A stretch of 52,923 nt of DNA from Methylorubrum aminovorans (GCF_022179725.1 NZ_BPRC01000030.1:1-52923); one strand, 5' to 3'. Counted from the first letter of the stretch, positions 22,522 through 30,302 are shown. Made by a program: numbers and translations. The notes: a model not told the origin generated them from the sequence alone.

Positions 22522-22932
22522 GGTGTGGATCTCCCTTTGCTGGTACCGGCCACGCCCATCGCGGCCGGTCGGGAGTTCTGCTGCGCCGCGGGGCTGAGGC
22601 CTCCGGCCGGTCCTGGTCATCGGCAACACGGGAGCGCACGCGAACGGAGCGGGCAGCCGCTTGACCGGGACAGCCTCCGGCGCATCTCCCGAACCGCCTG
22701 GCCGCAGGGGAGAGGCTGGCTTGCCGGGAGAGGCACACCAGCCCGCTCACACACAGTGCCGCCACAGCCGCCGGCCATTGTGTAGGGGAGGGCGCCCCCG
22801 GACCCGATCAGGCTCCTGCCAGGCCCGGGACGGCGATGGTTTCAGCCGCGATCATGACGCCGCCTAAGGCCGCGTTCGTCCGCTCCGCACTGGGCACGGG
22901 TTGCAGCCTAGTCCCAAGCCACTCCAATCCGT

Positions 22933-22953
22933 CGTAAAAGCGGATTTCTGCAG
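22933..22953 (+). promoter_or_regulatory. Dispersed motif copy
   Basis: CGTAAAAGCGGATTTCTGCA, nearly identical to the copy at 18120-18140 and to one arm of the palindrome upstream of repA (16731-16768). Confidence 0.45.
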
Positions 22954-22996
22954 AAGCGGATCAGCTCTGCTGGTCAGTTTGGGGCTTTGCCCCACT

Positions 22997-23078
22997 GGCA
23001 GCCCACCGCCGGTCGGACGGGATGGGGTCAAGGCCGGAGAGCGCAGCGTGCCTTGACGCCGGCACGGCCGACTGGCCC
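22997..23078 (+). repeat. 82-bp plasmid repeat, copy 2
   Basis: Matches 4858-4939 at close to 90% by eye and keeps the TCAAGGC / GCCTTGA hairpin. A dispersed-motif copy follows 36 bp later, as in copy 1. Confidence 0.75.
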
Positions 23079-23114
23079 ATGCGGCATCAGGATAGAGCCA
23101 GTCGCCGCAAAACA

Positions 23115-23133
23115 GGAAAATCGTATTTCCGGA
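23115..23133. promoter_or_regulatory. Dispersed motif copy, palindromic
   Basis: GGAAAATCGTATTTCC is a near-palindrome, three bases beyond the stop of the Abi-like gene. It may also help end its transcript. Confidence 0.45.
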
Positions 23134-23135
23134 TA

Positions 23136-23810
23136 TCAGGCTGGCAGGAAGGGAATGACAGCTGGCTCGACGCGCAGGTCACCGGCAGCGTTCGGCACAA
23201 GCACCGGTACAGCCGGGTAGAGCGCTCCCCAGGCGGACGTCTGGGCGATCCAGGCCGCGGCGGTCGGCGAGAGCCAGCCGGTGAGGGTGGTGAGATTGCC
23301 GTAGCGCTGGGCGAGGGGCTGGGTGAGGATCGGCTCGTAGTGGGCGACCCGGTTGCGCAGGTGCCGGAGGTCGCGCAGCTGCCCGGCGATCAGGCCTCGC
23401 TGAATGCCCTTGGCCTGGAAGATAGGCCGAAGATGCTGCCACAGGTGCGTCCCGTCACGGCCAAACAGCGAAGTCCAAAATCCGAACGTCAGCTCGGCCA
23501 CCATCTGCCCGTGGCTGGCGGCTTTGCGCTCGCCCAGCAGCGTGGCGCGGGCCTTGATCACGCAGTCACGCTGATAGCGGCCGGGAAGGGCGACTGGGTC
23601 GTCGAGCCAGTCCGGGCCATACACCGTCATCAGTTGGGCATCAGCCCGGTTGCGCAGTGTCACCTCGAGCATGTGCAGCGGCCCATAGAGGGCCGCCGAG
23701 AGCTGGACGTTGAAGGTGTAGAGCCGGAGCGCCAGAGCATCATCACCGTCGGCCCAGTGCTGGTAGGTGGCGAAGCGGTCGCTGGAAAGGACGTCAACGA
23801 AGGTGGGCAC
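23136..23810 (-). CDS. Abi-like protein with HEPN motif
   Basis: A protein of 224 residues resembling the Abi family of abortive-infection proteins: an early helix (LYTFNVQLSAALYGPLHMLE), a basic helix (EVTLRNRADAQLMTVYG) and the HEPN signature LRNRVAHYEP with Arg152 and His157 (R-x4-H), the active-site pattern of HEPN ribonucleases. This suggests an RNase that shuts down growth on infection. A dispersed-motif copy (23811-23824) sits directly before the start codon, so the motif-binding protein probably controls it. It is close to the TIR-caspase operon, supporting a defence-rich region. No adjacent antitoxin is evident. Confidence 0.8.
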   Translation of the reverse strand: MPTFVDVLSSDRFATYQHWADGDDALALRLYTFNVQLSAALYGPLHMLEVTLRNRADAQLMTVYGPDWLDDPVALPGRYQRDCVIKARATLLGERKAASHGQMVAELTFGFWTSLFGRDGTHLWQHLRPIFQAKGIQRGLIAGQLRDLRHLRNRVAHYEPILTQPLAQRYGNLTTLTGWLSPTAAAWIAQTSAWGALYPAVPVLVPNAAGDLRVEPAVIPFLPA

Positions 23811-24355
23811 GAAAAGCGGATTTCACTTGAATTTTTCGGTCGGTTGCCCCATAACTTATCACGTAACCCCCGGTCGGTCCCTGCCTAGCATACCGCCGGG
23901 GCAAGCTTTTTCTGGACCGCTTTCCTATTAGACCGCCTAGAGCACCTGCTCGGCGGCCTTTTTGCTGTGCCATCAGTCGCAGCAGCGCAACTGGCAGAAT
24001 GGTCGGGACTCAAACCACTGGCCATCTTACATTTTTTCGGCGGCTAGGCCGACAAGGGCGCCTCCAGCCCTGTGACGACATGGTGGAACGCTGCTTTCTG
24101 CGGCTGCACCCTAGTGAGAGGCTGCAAACCCGCATTTCTGTAAAATCGTATTTCATTATTTGCGGATTGAGGGCAAGAAGGCCGTTGCTGTTCCTTATGC
24201 CGAAGTCAAAGGAAGTTCGCACTGAGAGTAATCTACGAGCTTCGAGCTACCGATGGCCTTATTGCAGCTAAGGCGACCGCTTGAAATTGCAGCGCCATTA
24301 AGCTGTAATCAACATTCGACAACAAGCGTGAATTTAAGATTTTAGGATTAGCAGG
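23811..24355. other. Intergenic region between abi and the XRE gene, with two motif copies
   Basis: About 545 bp with no gene I can support. GAAAAGCGGATTTC (23811-23824) touches the abi start codon. GCATTTCTGTAAAATCGTAT (24132-24151) is a strong motif copy about 200 bp upstream of the XRE gene. Minor short frames on both strands have no family features. Confidence 0.5.
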
Positions 24356-24766
24356 ATGGACATCTCCAGCGGGCCGCCGAAGCGGGTTACGGAGGCAGAC
24401 CGGCTTGTCGGGCTTCGGATTGCAGCGCTGCGTAAGGCACGTGGATTGAGTCAGACCGCTCTCGGACTTGCAGTAGGCGTGACCTTCCAGCAGGTTCAAA
24501 AGTACGAAAAGGGCCAGAACCGCGTTGGCGCGGGACGCCTGCGCGAGATCGCCCGGTTGCTCGAAGTGCCGGTCTCCACCTTCTTCGAGGATAGCGATAA
24601 CCCCACTGCTCGGGAGCAAACCGAGCTGCTCGGCTTCCTGCATGCCAAGGGGGCTGTTGAGCTGCTGCGTGCTTACGCCGAGATCGAAGACGACCAGGTG
24701 CGTCGTGAGGTTCTGGCGATCGTCCGCAGCACAGCTCAACTCGTCCAGAGCTCCAACGGCGAATAG
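24356..24766 (+). CDS. XRE-family transcriptional regulator
   Basis: A protein of 136 residues with an N-terminal helix-turn-helix of the Cro/C1 type (LRIAALRKARGLSQTALGLA, then GVTFQQVQKYEKGQNRVGAG, about residues 20-75) and a C-terminal helical part (ELLGFLHAKGAVELLRAYAE) for dimerisation or ligand binding. This layout is typical of many Methylobacterium regulators. It is probably autoregulated; the dispersed motif about 200 bp upstream is a possible target, as is the abi promoter region. Confidence 0.88.
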   Translation: MDISSGPPKRVTEADRLVGLRIAALRKARGLSQTALGLAVGVTFQQVQKYEKGQNRVGAGRLREIARLLEVPVSTFFEDSDNPTAREQTELLGFLHAKGAVELLRAYAEIEDDQVRREVLAIVRSTAQLVQSSNGE

Positions 24767-24784
24767 CCGCCAAGGACGTCATTC

Positions 24785-24997
24785 ATGTCATGCCTCCTTC
24801 AGCCTGATAGGCAAGGTCTTCAGGCCATGCTCGATGCTCATAATGCGGAGCGTAAATGGCGGAGGTGGCCCGGTCGCGCGCCAAAGCCCTGTAACGATAA
24901 TCCTTTCAGGCCCTGGGCGCGTGCCCGGCTGATTTCGGCTGTCGCCCTTGGCGGACTTGCTGCTCTGGCCGCAGCCGTACGTGCCTTCAGTCTATGA
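24785..24997 (+). CDS. Small protein with C-terminal hydrophobic segment
   Basis: A protein of 70 residues, starting 18 bp after the XRE gene with AAGGA about nine bases upstream. The first half is basic (AERKWRRWPGRAPKPCNDNP) and the end is a membrane-type segment (LISAVALGGLAALAAAVRAF). No family recognised. It could be a tail-anchored protein or a small regulator co-transcribed with the XRE gene. Confidence 0.45.
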   Translation: MSCLLQPDRQGLQAMLDAHNAERKWRRWPGRAPKPCNDNPFRPWARARLISAVALGGLAALAAAVRAFSL

Positions 24998-25147
24998 TCG
25001 CTGAACGCTGCCGCGCTCGGTCAAATCGCCAGTTTTTTGCTGCCAAGTTCAAACTGGATAAAAAATTCCACATGGGTGAAGGCCGTTTAAGAAAAATCTT
25101 GCTTGCTGCGCTCGGCGGAGATGGATAGATGATCACTTACAAGACAC

Positions 25148-25240
25148 AAAAAAGGCCGCCCCGGTGAGGGGACGGCCCGAAGTCTTGGGAGGAAACGCTC
25201 AAGAAGAGCAGCATGACCGCGACGCCATCGCGGTTGCGCA
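25148..25240 (-). ncRNA. Small RNA resembling the suhB / MmgR (alpha-r8) family
   Basis: Read on the minus strand this has the family layout: a 5' hairpin (ACCGCGA / TCGCGGT, 25216-25234), a single-stranded GCGTTTCCTCCCAAGACTTC with the anti-Shine-Dalgarno block CCTCCC, and a strong terminator (GGCCG ... CGGCC, 25154-25177) ending in six T residues (complement of 25148-25153). In rhizobia this sRNA class binds Hfq and restrains expression of polyhydroxybutyrate granule proteins. Assignment is from structure and remembered consensus. The exact 5' end is uncertain. Confidence 0.6.
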
Positions 25241-25355
25241 TAATCCAAAATTAGATGGTGCGTCGCACAAGGCAACCCCCTTCGAAGGGTTTGCGACGTT
25301 GCGTGTACGGCATAGCTTGTACTTCAAGTGCGTGGGCACACCACAGCCCAGGTAG

Positions 25356-25565
25356 CTAGCCGGCTTGTGTCTGATCCCGATCGCACTCAAGTTGCCGCAG
25401 CAGCTCGGCCAGACGTGGATCTAGAACGTCATTCAGCACCGGCTCGTAGATGGCCTGCAGCTGCAGCCCGAGCCGCAGGCGTGTGCGGGCGTCCAGGATT
25501 GGCCCATGGTCAGGCGCAGAGTCCGCTGACAGCGGCGTATTCGAGTTGGCGCTCATCAGAAGCAT
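25356..25565 (-). CDS. nepR: NepR-family anti-sigma factor
   Basis: A protein of 69 residues. The C-terminal 35 residues match the NepR core: RLRLGLQLQAIYEPVLNDVL followed by DPRLAELLRQLE. NepR binds the general-stress sigma factor EcfG and holds it inactive until phosphorylated PhyR removes it. No ecfG or phyR gene is on this plasmid, so this copy would act on the chromosomal system. The plasmid also carries HWE kinases, the class that feeds PhyR, and an EcfG-type promoter. The start is the ATG at 25565 or 25556. Confidence 0.8.
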   Translation of the reverse strand: MLLMSANSNTPLSADSAPDHGPILDARTRLRLGLQLQAIYEPVLNDVLDPRLAELLRQLECDRDQTQAG

Positions 25566-25611
25566 GGGGTGAGATGTAGGCAGGACTGAAGCGGCATGGA
25601 AAGCCCTTCAA

Positions 25612-25866
25612 TCAGCCCAAAGCCCCAGACGCGTTCTGGTTTGGCAGAGGCATACGCAGGCATTCGGTCTGCAGATCGAGCAGATACTCGGTCAGCCGGT
25701 TGCGGACGCCTGTATCGAGGCAAGAGACAGCCAGAGGCACCGGGAGAGCTTCGCGCGGTATGGCGTAGACAACCGCCTCGGCGTAGCTAGCGGCACTGCG
25801 TTCTGAGTTGGCTGCGAGAAGCCGGGTGCCGGTGCGCAGTCCGATCGTGATCGTAATAACGGCCAC
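25612..25866 (-). CDS. Hypothetical protein, about 84 residues
   Basis: Not recognised. The N-terminus is hydrophobic (AVITITIGLRTGTRLL); the middle (AEAVVYAIPREALPVPLAVS) and C-terminus (RLTEYLLDLQTECLRM) look like coding sequence. The GTG at 25866 with GGAGAG just upstream is a plausible start; a TTG at 25899 is the alternative. About 75 bp upstream lies GGAAC - 17 bp - CGGT (25967-25942, minus strand), one base away from an EcfG promoter. Confidence 0.45.
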   Translation of the reverse strand: MAVITITIGLRTGTRLLAANSERSAASYAEAVVYAIPREALPVPLAVSCLDTGVRNRLTEYLLDLQTECLRMPLPNQNASGALG

Positions 25867-26004
25867 AACGCTCTCCGTGGCTTTAGCTGCTTGGGTCAAC
25901 CGCCACGATCGGCTGTGGTTGCCGACCTCGTTCTGAATGTCACCGAGAAGCAGATCGCCACTGTTCCGAATGGTTGAACCACACGGCAGCGGGCGTTCCG
26001 TTGG

Positions 26005-26307
26005 TCAGCCTGCAGCCTGAGCCTCTGGCGGATTGTGGATCAGCGTCAGCTTGGGTCGCCTACGGCCGGTCAGAAACGTCACTCCTGCCCAGGCTTCGTC
26101 GCTCCGGACGACATGCACCCGGTAGCCCATCTGCGCGGCGAGGGCTCGAGCCTGCTCAAGTGTGCCGCTGGAGAGCTGCAGCGTGAACTCGCCACGTCCG
26201 CTGGCCAAGTTGACGGCCAGGATACCGATCTCGACACCCTCGTTGAACGCTGCATCGCGTCCGGGAAAGCGGAGACGTAGGCCGTCCTCAACATGGATGA
26301 AGCGCAT
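26005..26307 (-). CDS. Hypothetical protein, 100 residues
   Basis: No family named. The sequence reads as a compact alpha/beta domain: MRFIHVEDGLRLRFPGRDAA, IGILAVNLASGRGEFTLQLS and a helix TLEQARALAAQMGYRVHVVR. GAGG eight bases upstream supports the ATG at 26307. It lies among stress-related genes (NepR and YsnF proteins) but in its own unit. Confidence 0.65.
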   Translation of the reverse strand: MRFIHVEDGLRLRFPGRDAAFNEGVEIGILAVNLASGRGEFTLQLSSGTLEQARALAAQMGYRVHVVRSDEAWAGVTFLTGRRRPKLTLIHNPPEAQAAG

Positions 26308-26424
26308 TGCGACACAACCTCGAAAGGCTGCATCGCAACGCGCTCATGGTTAAGGATTTCCTAGCATCCCACAAGCGAGCTGCAGGATGCTTAAGAGCTG
26401 TGGTATATCAGCCGCGACAAGCGC

Positions 26425-27369
26425 TTAGCGCTTGTCGGTTGTCGTCCCGCCGGTGCCGGTACGTGTGACGTTCCCACGCTCGTCTTCCACCTCGACCTCG
26501 GTGCGCCGCACCTTGTCGGTGATGGTTTCGGTGTGCTGGGTCGCATCCTTGCGCAGGCCCACCTCCTCGACGACGCGGGCGTCCTTGGAGACCACCGCCT
26601 CCTCGACACGCTCAGTCGCTTCGATGGTCTTCTCGGCAAACAGTGCCTCGTCGGCGGCCGTTACCGGACGATCAACCCTTTGCCGGTCGACGTGGACCGT
26701 CTCCTCACGGAGGCTCACCTGCTCGTTTACCGGCGTCTCGACGGCGTAAGAGCGCAGCCGCACCCGGCCCTGCTCGGTGACCCGCTTGCCGACGTTCAGA
26801 CGCTCCTCAACGACGGGGATAGTCTCCCGGCTGCCGACTTGCGCATCATGTGCCGCGCCAGTGACACCAGATACCCCACTAGCATAGGAACCTGCGGAAC
26901 TGGCCCCACCCGCGGCATGCAGACCGGTGGTGCCGGCCGACGCTCCGGTTGCCGGAATACCGCCCGCAGCCTCGGCACCCGTTGCACCTGCGGTGTAGCC
27001 GCTCCAGCCCTCCTGCCGCCAGGACGACTCGCGCTCGTCCAGGTCGACCGCGTTGGTCTGCTCAAGGATATCGGCGACTGCACGGATCTTGCTGTCGTCG
27101 GCAGAGACCGTCAGCATCGTGCCGCCGCGGTTCAGCCCCTCGCTGTAGGAGTAGCGGTCCTCCTCCGGCAGGAAGAGGTCTTTAAGCGAACCCCAGAAGC
27201 CGCCTTCGTCCCGGGTGTGGTCGTAAGCTCCGGTGCTCTGAGCAGTGCTGCCCTCGCGGCCCTGAACGAGGCGGACCGAGGACTCGGGAATGCCGGCGGC
27301 GACGAGTTTGCTGAGCGCGTTCTGAGCGTCCTGCCGGTTATCGTACAGGGCTGTGATCGTCTGGGTCAT
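26425..27369 (-). CDS. YsnF/AvaK-type stress protein (DUF2382) with general-stress N-terminal domain
   Basis: A protein of 314 residues in three parts. The N-terminus (about 1-110; ITALYDNRQDAQNALSKLVA, then GSLKDLFLPEEDRYSYSEGL) is the domain also seen in general-stress proteins of this class. A Gly/Ala-rich linker follows (about 120-180). The C-terminus (IPVVEERLNVGKRVTEQGRV to the end) is the repeated charged strand pattern of the DUF2382/YsnF domain. Such proteins are stress-induced and of unknown biochemical role. Its 5' end overlaps the 3' end of the second YsnF gene by 32 bp, so both are served by the EcfG-type promoter at 27915-27940. Confidence 0.85.
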   Translation of the reverse strand: MTQTITALYDNRQDAQNALSKLVAAGIPESSVRLVQGREGSTAQSTGAYDHTRDEGGFWGSLKDLFLPEEDRYSYSEGLNRGGTMLTVSADDSKIRAVADILEQTNAVDLDERESSWRQEGWSGYTAGATGAEAAGGIPATGASAGTTGLHAAGGASSAGSYASGVSGVTGAAHDAQVGSRETIPVVEERLNVGKRVTEQGRVRLRSYAVETPVNEQVSLREETVHVDRQRVDRPVTAADEALFAEKTIEATERVEEAVVSKDARVVEEVGLRKDATQHTETITDKVRRTEVEVEDERGNVTRTGTGGTTTDKR

Positions 27370-27886
27370 GGTCTGTTTCCTCCGTAGGTGTGGTGGGTTC
27401 AGCCCCCTCCGGACCTATGCGTTCGATCACCGCGCGCTGCTTGCGCAGGGTGACCGGAACCTCGACGTCCTCGTTCGTGCTCGTCTCGCGGATGTGCACC
27501 TCCTCCTTGAGGATCAGGCGCTTCTCGACGACGAGGACCTCTTCGAGGATTGGGATGATGGTGACGCTGCCTTCCGTGCGCGTCTGAGGAACAGGCTCGC
27601 CTTCCTTGATGACGCGGTCGATGGGCAGCCGACTGACGCCCACGGTGTTGCCGTGCAGCGACTCGCGGAGCACCTTTTCGATGGTTTCTGTTTGTGTGCT
27701 GACGCGGACGCGACCTTTTTCGCGTAGCCGCTTCTCGATGTGAGCAGTTTCCTCGACGACAGGAAGAACAAGCTCCTCCTCTGCTCGCAGCTCGAGCGGG
27801 GTTAGATCTTCGTCTGTACCGCCGTTTTGCGACGGCACTTGCGTGGAAGCACCGTCGTCACTTGCCACAGGAGGTGTTTTGATCAT
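27338..27886 (-). CDS. YsnF/AvaK domain protein (DUF2382)
   Basis: A protein of 182 residues with an acidic, probably disordered N-terminus and a DUF2382 domain (LVLPVVEETAHIEKRLREKG; RVSTQTETIEKVLRESLHGN; TIIPILEEVLVVEKRLILKE). It lacks the N-terminal domain of its neighbour. It is the first gene of a two-gene stress operon whose start codon lies 28 bp after the -10 element of a perfect EcfG-type promoter. The function of the family is unknown; induction by general stress is the likely regulation. Confidence 0.85.
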   Translation of the reverse strand: MIKTPPVASDDGASTQVPSQNGGTDEDLTPLELRAEEELVLPVVEETAHIEKRLREKGRVRVSTQTETIEKVLRESLHGNTVGVSRLPIDRVIKEGEPVPQTRTEGSVTIIPILEEVLVVEKRLILKEEVHIRETSTNEDVEVPVTLRKQRAVIERIGPEGAEPTTPTEETDHDPDDHSPVR

Positions 27887-27914
27887 TGTGGCCTGACCTG
27901 TTCTGCAGCACGAG

Positions 27915-27940
27915 AACGGTCCATGCCCTGAGGCAGTTCC
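27915..27940 (-). promoter_or_regulatory. EcfG-type general-stress promoter
   Basis: On the minus strand GGAAC (27940-27936) and CGTT (27918-27915) are separated by exactly 17 bases. This matches the EcfG consensus GGAAC - N16/17 - CGTT of alphaproteobacteria without a mismatch. It drives the two YsnF genes. Confidence 0.8.
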
Positions 27941-28408
27941 GCAGAATGTTAAAGCCGATCACATTGGCTAAGCTTTGCTGAGACGGCGCCTTTCATCCGA
28001 AGCGAGAAGAGGGAGGTGCGAACTTGAGCCGGACTCCGTGAAGATCCCGGCCTAGCTGCAGTGGTGGTCATCTGGGCACAACCCGGGCCTTGAGCCGCTG
28101 AACGGAAGCCGCCATTGACAACCAAAATCAGGGCGCATCCGCTATCGTGGCCACGTGGGCTCGACGAGCGAAAGGCGCAGTATGAGGCGCCCAGACAAGC
28201 TGCTGAGACATGTGTACAAGCACGGCGGCTCCGCAACGTGCTACCCGTTCAGCCGACAGTGGACATCCTGATGGTTAGGTCATCCACGAAGTCAGGCTAA
28301 GCCCACCTTATGGCGCGATATCATCCGCACAAGCGCAACCTGGTGGCACAAAACGTTGGTGATCAAGTGCCGCTCAGCCTACAGCAGAAAAAATCCAATC
28401 CATTGATA
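27941..28408. other. Intergenic stretch without a recognised gene
   Basis: About 470 bp between the stress operon and a rightward secreted-protein gene. A minus-strand frame at 27949-28236 translates to a low-complexity sequence without family features. I see no repeats or hairpins of note. Confidence 0.4.
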
Positions 28409-28729
28409 ATGAATTCAATCGCAGCCTTGGTCATGCTGTTGCTGTCAACAGCTTACCACACGCCAGTCAACGCCAAAGATAGATCCTCGCCGGTCACTCG
28501 TGAATATCTTGTAGGCAGCTGGGGTACGGACGGCTGCAAGCCTCCCGCTGTTGTTTATTCGCAGGACGGGACAACGGATGAAGGCTCTGCTCGATGGAGC
28601 CTTAAAGGCGGTCAGCTTGTGGTCGTCGCAGAGGGCACGCGGACGGAGAGCGTCGTCGAACGGCTGGGACGGAACCGGATGAGGCTCAACACGGCGGATG
28701 GACCCTTCGACCTAACGCGTTGCAGGTAG
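28409..28729 (+). CDS. Small predicted secreted protein
   Basis: A protein of 106 residues. The ATG at 28409 gives a clear signal peptide (MNSIAALVMLLLSTAYHTPV, cleavage after NA). The mature part is a small beta-rich domain (YLVGSWGTDGCKPPAVVYSQ; ARWSLKGGQLVVVAEGTRTE) with two cysteines (GCKPP and TRCR) that could form a disulfide. It resembles the small periplasmic proteins that begin with a GxWG motif after the signal peptide. The role is unknown. Confidence 0.7.
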   Translation: MNSIAALVMLLLSTAYHTPVNAKDRSSPVTREYLVGSWGTDGCKPPAVVYSQDGTTDEGSARWSLKGGQLVVVAEGTRTESVVERLGRNRMRLNTADGPFDLTRCR

Positions 28730-28736
28730 TGGCCCA

Positions 28737-28997
28737 TTAGACCTCGGTATGACCCCGCCGGCGTAGGGCAGCTAACACTGCGCCGGGAACAGCCCCGAGC
28801 GCGACAATGATCAAAAGCAGCGGGACGACAACAGGCTCAGTTGATCCTCCTGACGGGAAAAGCGTGATCGCGAGAAAAGCGCATGCCGCTCCCGCTAGCG
28901 GAACCCCGCAAGCGACGCCGAGAGCAGGAAGACGCATCAGCATCGTCAGGAGAAAAGCGCAGACGAAGCTGGCCAGTACCACTGCCGATATGATCAT
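28737..28997 (-). CDS. Small membrane protein behind the AraC gene
   Basis: A protein of 86 residues with three membrane segments (MIISAVVLASFVCAFLLTML; ALGVACGVPLAGAACAFLAI; VVVPLLLIIVALGAVPGAVL) and a basic end (RRRGHTEV). The ATG at 28997 overlaps the stop of the AraC-type gene (ATGA), so it is translated with it. Not recognised. Confidence 0.65.
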   Translation of the reverse strand: MIISAVVLASFVCAFLLTMLMRLPALGVACGVPLAGAACAFLAITLFPSGGSTEPVVVPLLLIIVALGAVPGAVLAALRRRGHTEV

Positions 28998-29992
28998 CGC
29001 AGCTGCGCGTCCTTCTGCTTGGCAATTCGTTGAGCTTCCGCACGGCAATCGCTTGGCGTCATGCCATATTGTCTACGGAACAGCCGACTGAGGTGGGCAG
29101 CATCGCTGAAGCCGAACCGCTCCGCAATCGCACAGATTGGCTCTGCGGAAGTCGCATCCTCAAGAGTTGCTCGTGCGACTTCAAGACGGCGGCGACGGAT
29201 ATAGTATTGAACGCCGCCTTCTTCCTCAAACAGGCGATAGAGTGTAGCGCGCGAAACTGCCAGAGTACGGCAGAGCCTTGCCGTATTGAGAGAGGGAGAG
29301 CCGAGTCCTTCATCGATTGCACCCCGTGCCAGCAGTGCGAGGCCGCGTCGGCCAACGACGGCTTGGGATGCCCTTCCTGTTCCTGCAAGTGCCAGAACAA
29401 GGAGATCGATGACTCCACGTGCCAGCATCATCCCACTACTCCTCGGGAGCTCCGGCACGGCACTCCGAAGGCTGAGCAGATGCGTGGTCAGGAACGATGC
29501 TGTATGCGAGGCAATGGCAACTCCATGGAGTGCGGCAACGTCAAGACCACGACTAGCAGCAAGGGCGCGAGGCACGATCAGGATAATTGTCTGACTTGCG
29601 CTTGAAACGTGGGACGAGGCTTTTGCAAGATCAGCCAGGTGAAGACTTCCCGGGCGGGTTTTAACGTGGATGTCGCCCCATGTTCCCTTTGCCTCTCCCT
29701 GGATTGTCAAAGCAACAACAAGAGAGTCCGAGCTCCAGGACTTTATCAAGCCGACGTCGCGCGCCCACTCCTGCGACGTGATCTTGGAGTATATGATTAA
29801 TATATTATCGAGATAGAGGCGATCCGCAGTGACGTCGAATGGCTCTAGCGGAACACAACGGTAGAACGGCGCGAAGCTTGGCCAATCCTGATGCAGCCAT
29901 GCCTCATGCCGGTCCCGAACCGGTAGGGCAGTGGTAGAAAATCGCTGCAATTCCAGTTTGAGCACCCCCGTTTCTGGTTTATCTTTCAGCAT
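28994..29992 (-). CDS. AraC-family transcriptional regulator
   Basis: A protein of 332 residues. The N-terminal 200 residues resemble the AraC-binding-like (AraC_binding_2) sensor domain (FSTTALPVRDRHEAWLHQDW start; LIKSWSSDSLVVALTIQGEA). The C-terminal 100 residues carry the two AraC helix-turn-helix motifs (LNTARLCRTLAVSRATLYRL; AIAERFGFSDAAHLSRLFRR, then QYGMTPSDCR). The layout matches regulators of catabolic or stress genes with an unknown small-molecule ligand. The 5' end overlaps the preceding small gene by 14 bp and the 3' end overlaps a membrane-protein gene. Confidence 0.9.
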   Translation of the reverse strand: MLKDKPETGVLKLELQRFSTTALPVRDRHEAWLHQDWPSFAPFYRCVPLEPFDVTADRLYLDNILIIYSKITSQEWARDVGLIKSWSSDSLVVALTIQGEAKGTWGDIHVKTRPGSLHLADLAKASSHVSSASQTIILIVPRALAASRGLDVAALHGVAIASHTASFLTTHLLSLRSAVPELPRSSGMMLARGVIDLLVLALAGTGRASQAVVGRRGLALLARGAIDEGLGSPSLNTARLCRTLAVSRATLYRLFEEEGGVQYYIRRRRLEVARATLEDATSAEPICAIAERFGFSDAAHLSRLFRRQYGMTPSDCRAEAQRIAKQKDAQLR

Positions 29993-30302
29993 CGCCTTTC
30001 CCCATAGGCAACGACATAAATTGTAAAAACAGGCGTTCCAGATAGGCTTTGTAGTCGCGACAGGCTCGGCAGGCTAAATCCATGGAAACGTTGTTTACAA
30101 TGACGTCTAGTTGCACTGCAGGTCTAACGCGCTCTCCAGCTCTTGATGCGCTTCTGCACGTGCGTTCCACTTTGTTCCGGGCTTGATACACATGTTCAAG
30201 CCGGTGGTACATGCGTTCAAGACCGGTCTGAGAGATGCGTGCTACCGCGGCGATCGGCAGAACGAAGAGCTGCTCGAGTGAGACGCTGGCCCGATGAAGC
30301 AT
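29979..30302 (-). CDS. Hypothetical protein, 107 residues
   Basis: Not recognised. It is helical, with a basic centre (ERMYHRLEHVYQARNKVERT) and a C-terminus (ACRACRDYKAYLERLFLQFM) that looks coding. Its end overlaps the AraC gene start by 14 bp, which fits translational coupling. The start is uncertain, and the 5' part faces the secreted-protein gene at 30336. Confidence 0.42.
   Translation of the reverse strand: MLHRASVSLEQLFVLPIAAVARISQTGLERMYHRLEHVYQARNKVERTCRSASRAGERVRPAVQLDVIVNNVSMDLACRACRDYKAYLERLFLQFMSLPMGKGDAER

Larger units (their letters stand above)
22522..23135. other. Intergenic stretch with plasmid repeats
   Basis: About 600 bp without a supportable gene. It must hold the promoter of the leftward DUF736-like/DUF3768 pair. 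It contains a dispersed-motif copy (22933-22953), the second copy of the 82-bp repeat (22997-23078) and another motif copy (23115-23133). A small hairpin GGGGC-TTT-GCCCC lies at 22981-22993. Confidence 0.55.

Noticed and set aside
23022..23888. Plus-strand frame of 288 codons opposite the Abi-like gene
   Set aside because: The minus strand encodes a recognisable Abi/HEPN protein; the plus frame also runs through the 82-bp repeat.
26533..27387. Plus-strand frame of 284 codons opposite the YsnF genes
   Set aside because: Shadow of the strongly patterned YsnF/AvaK sequence.
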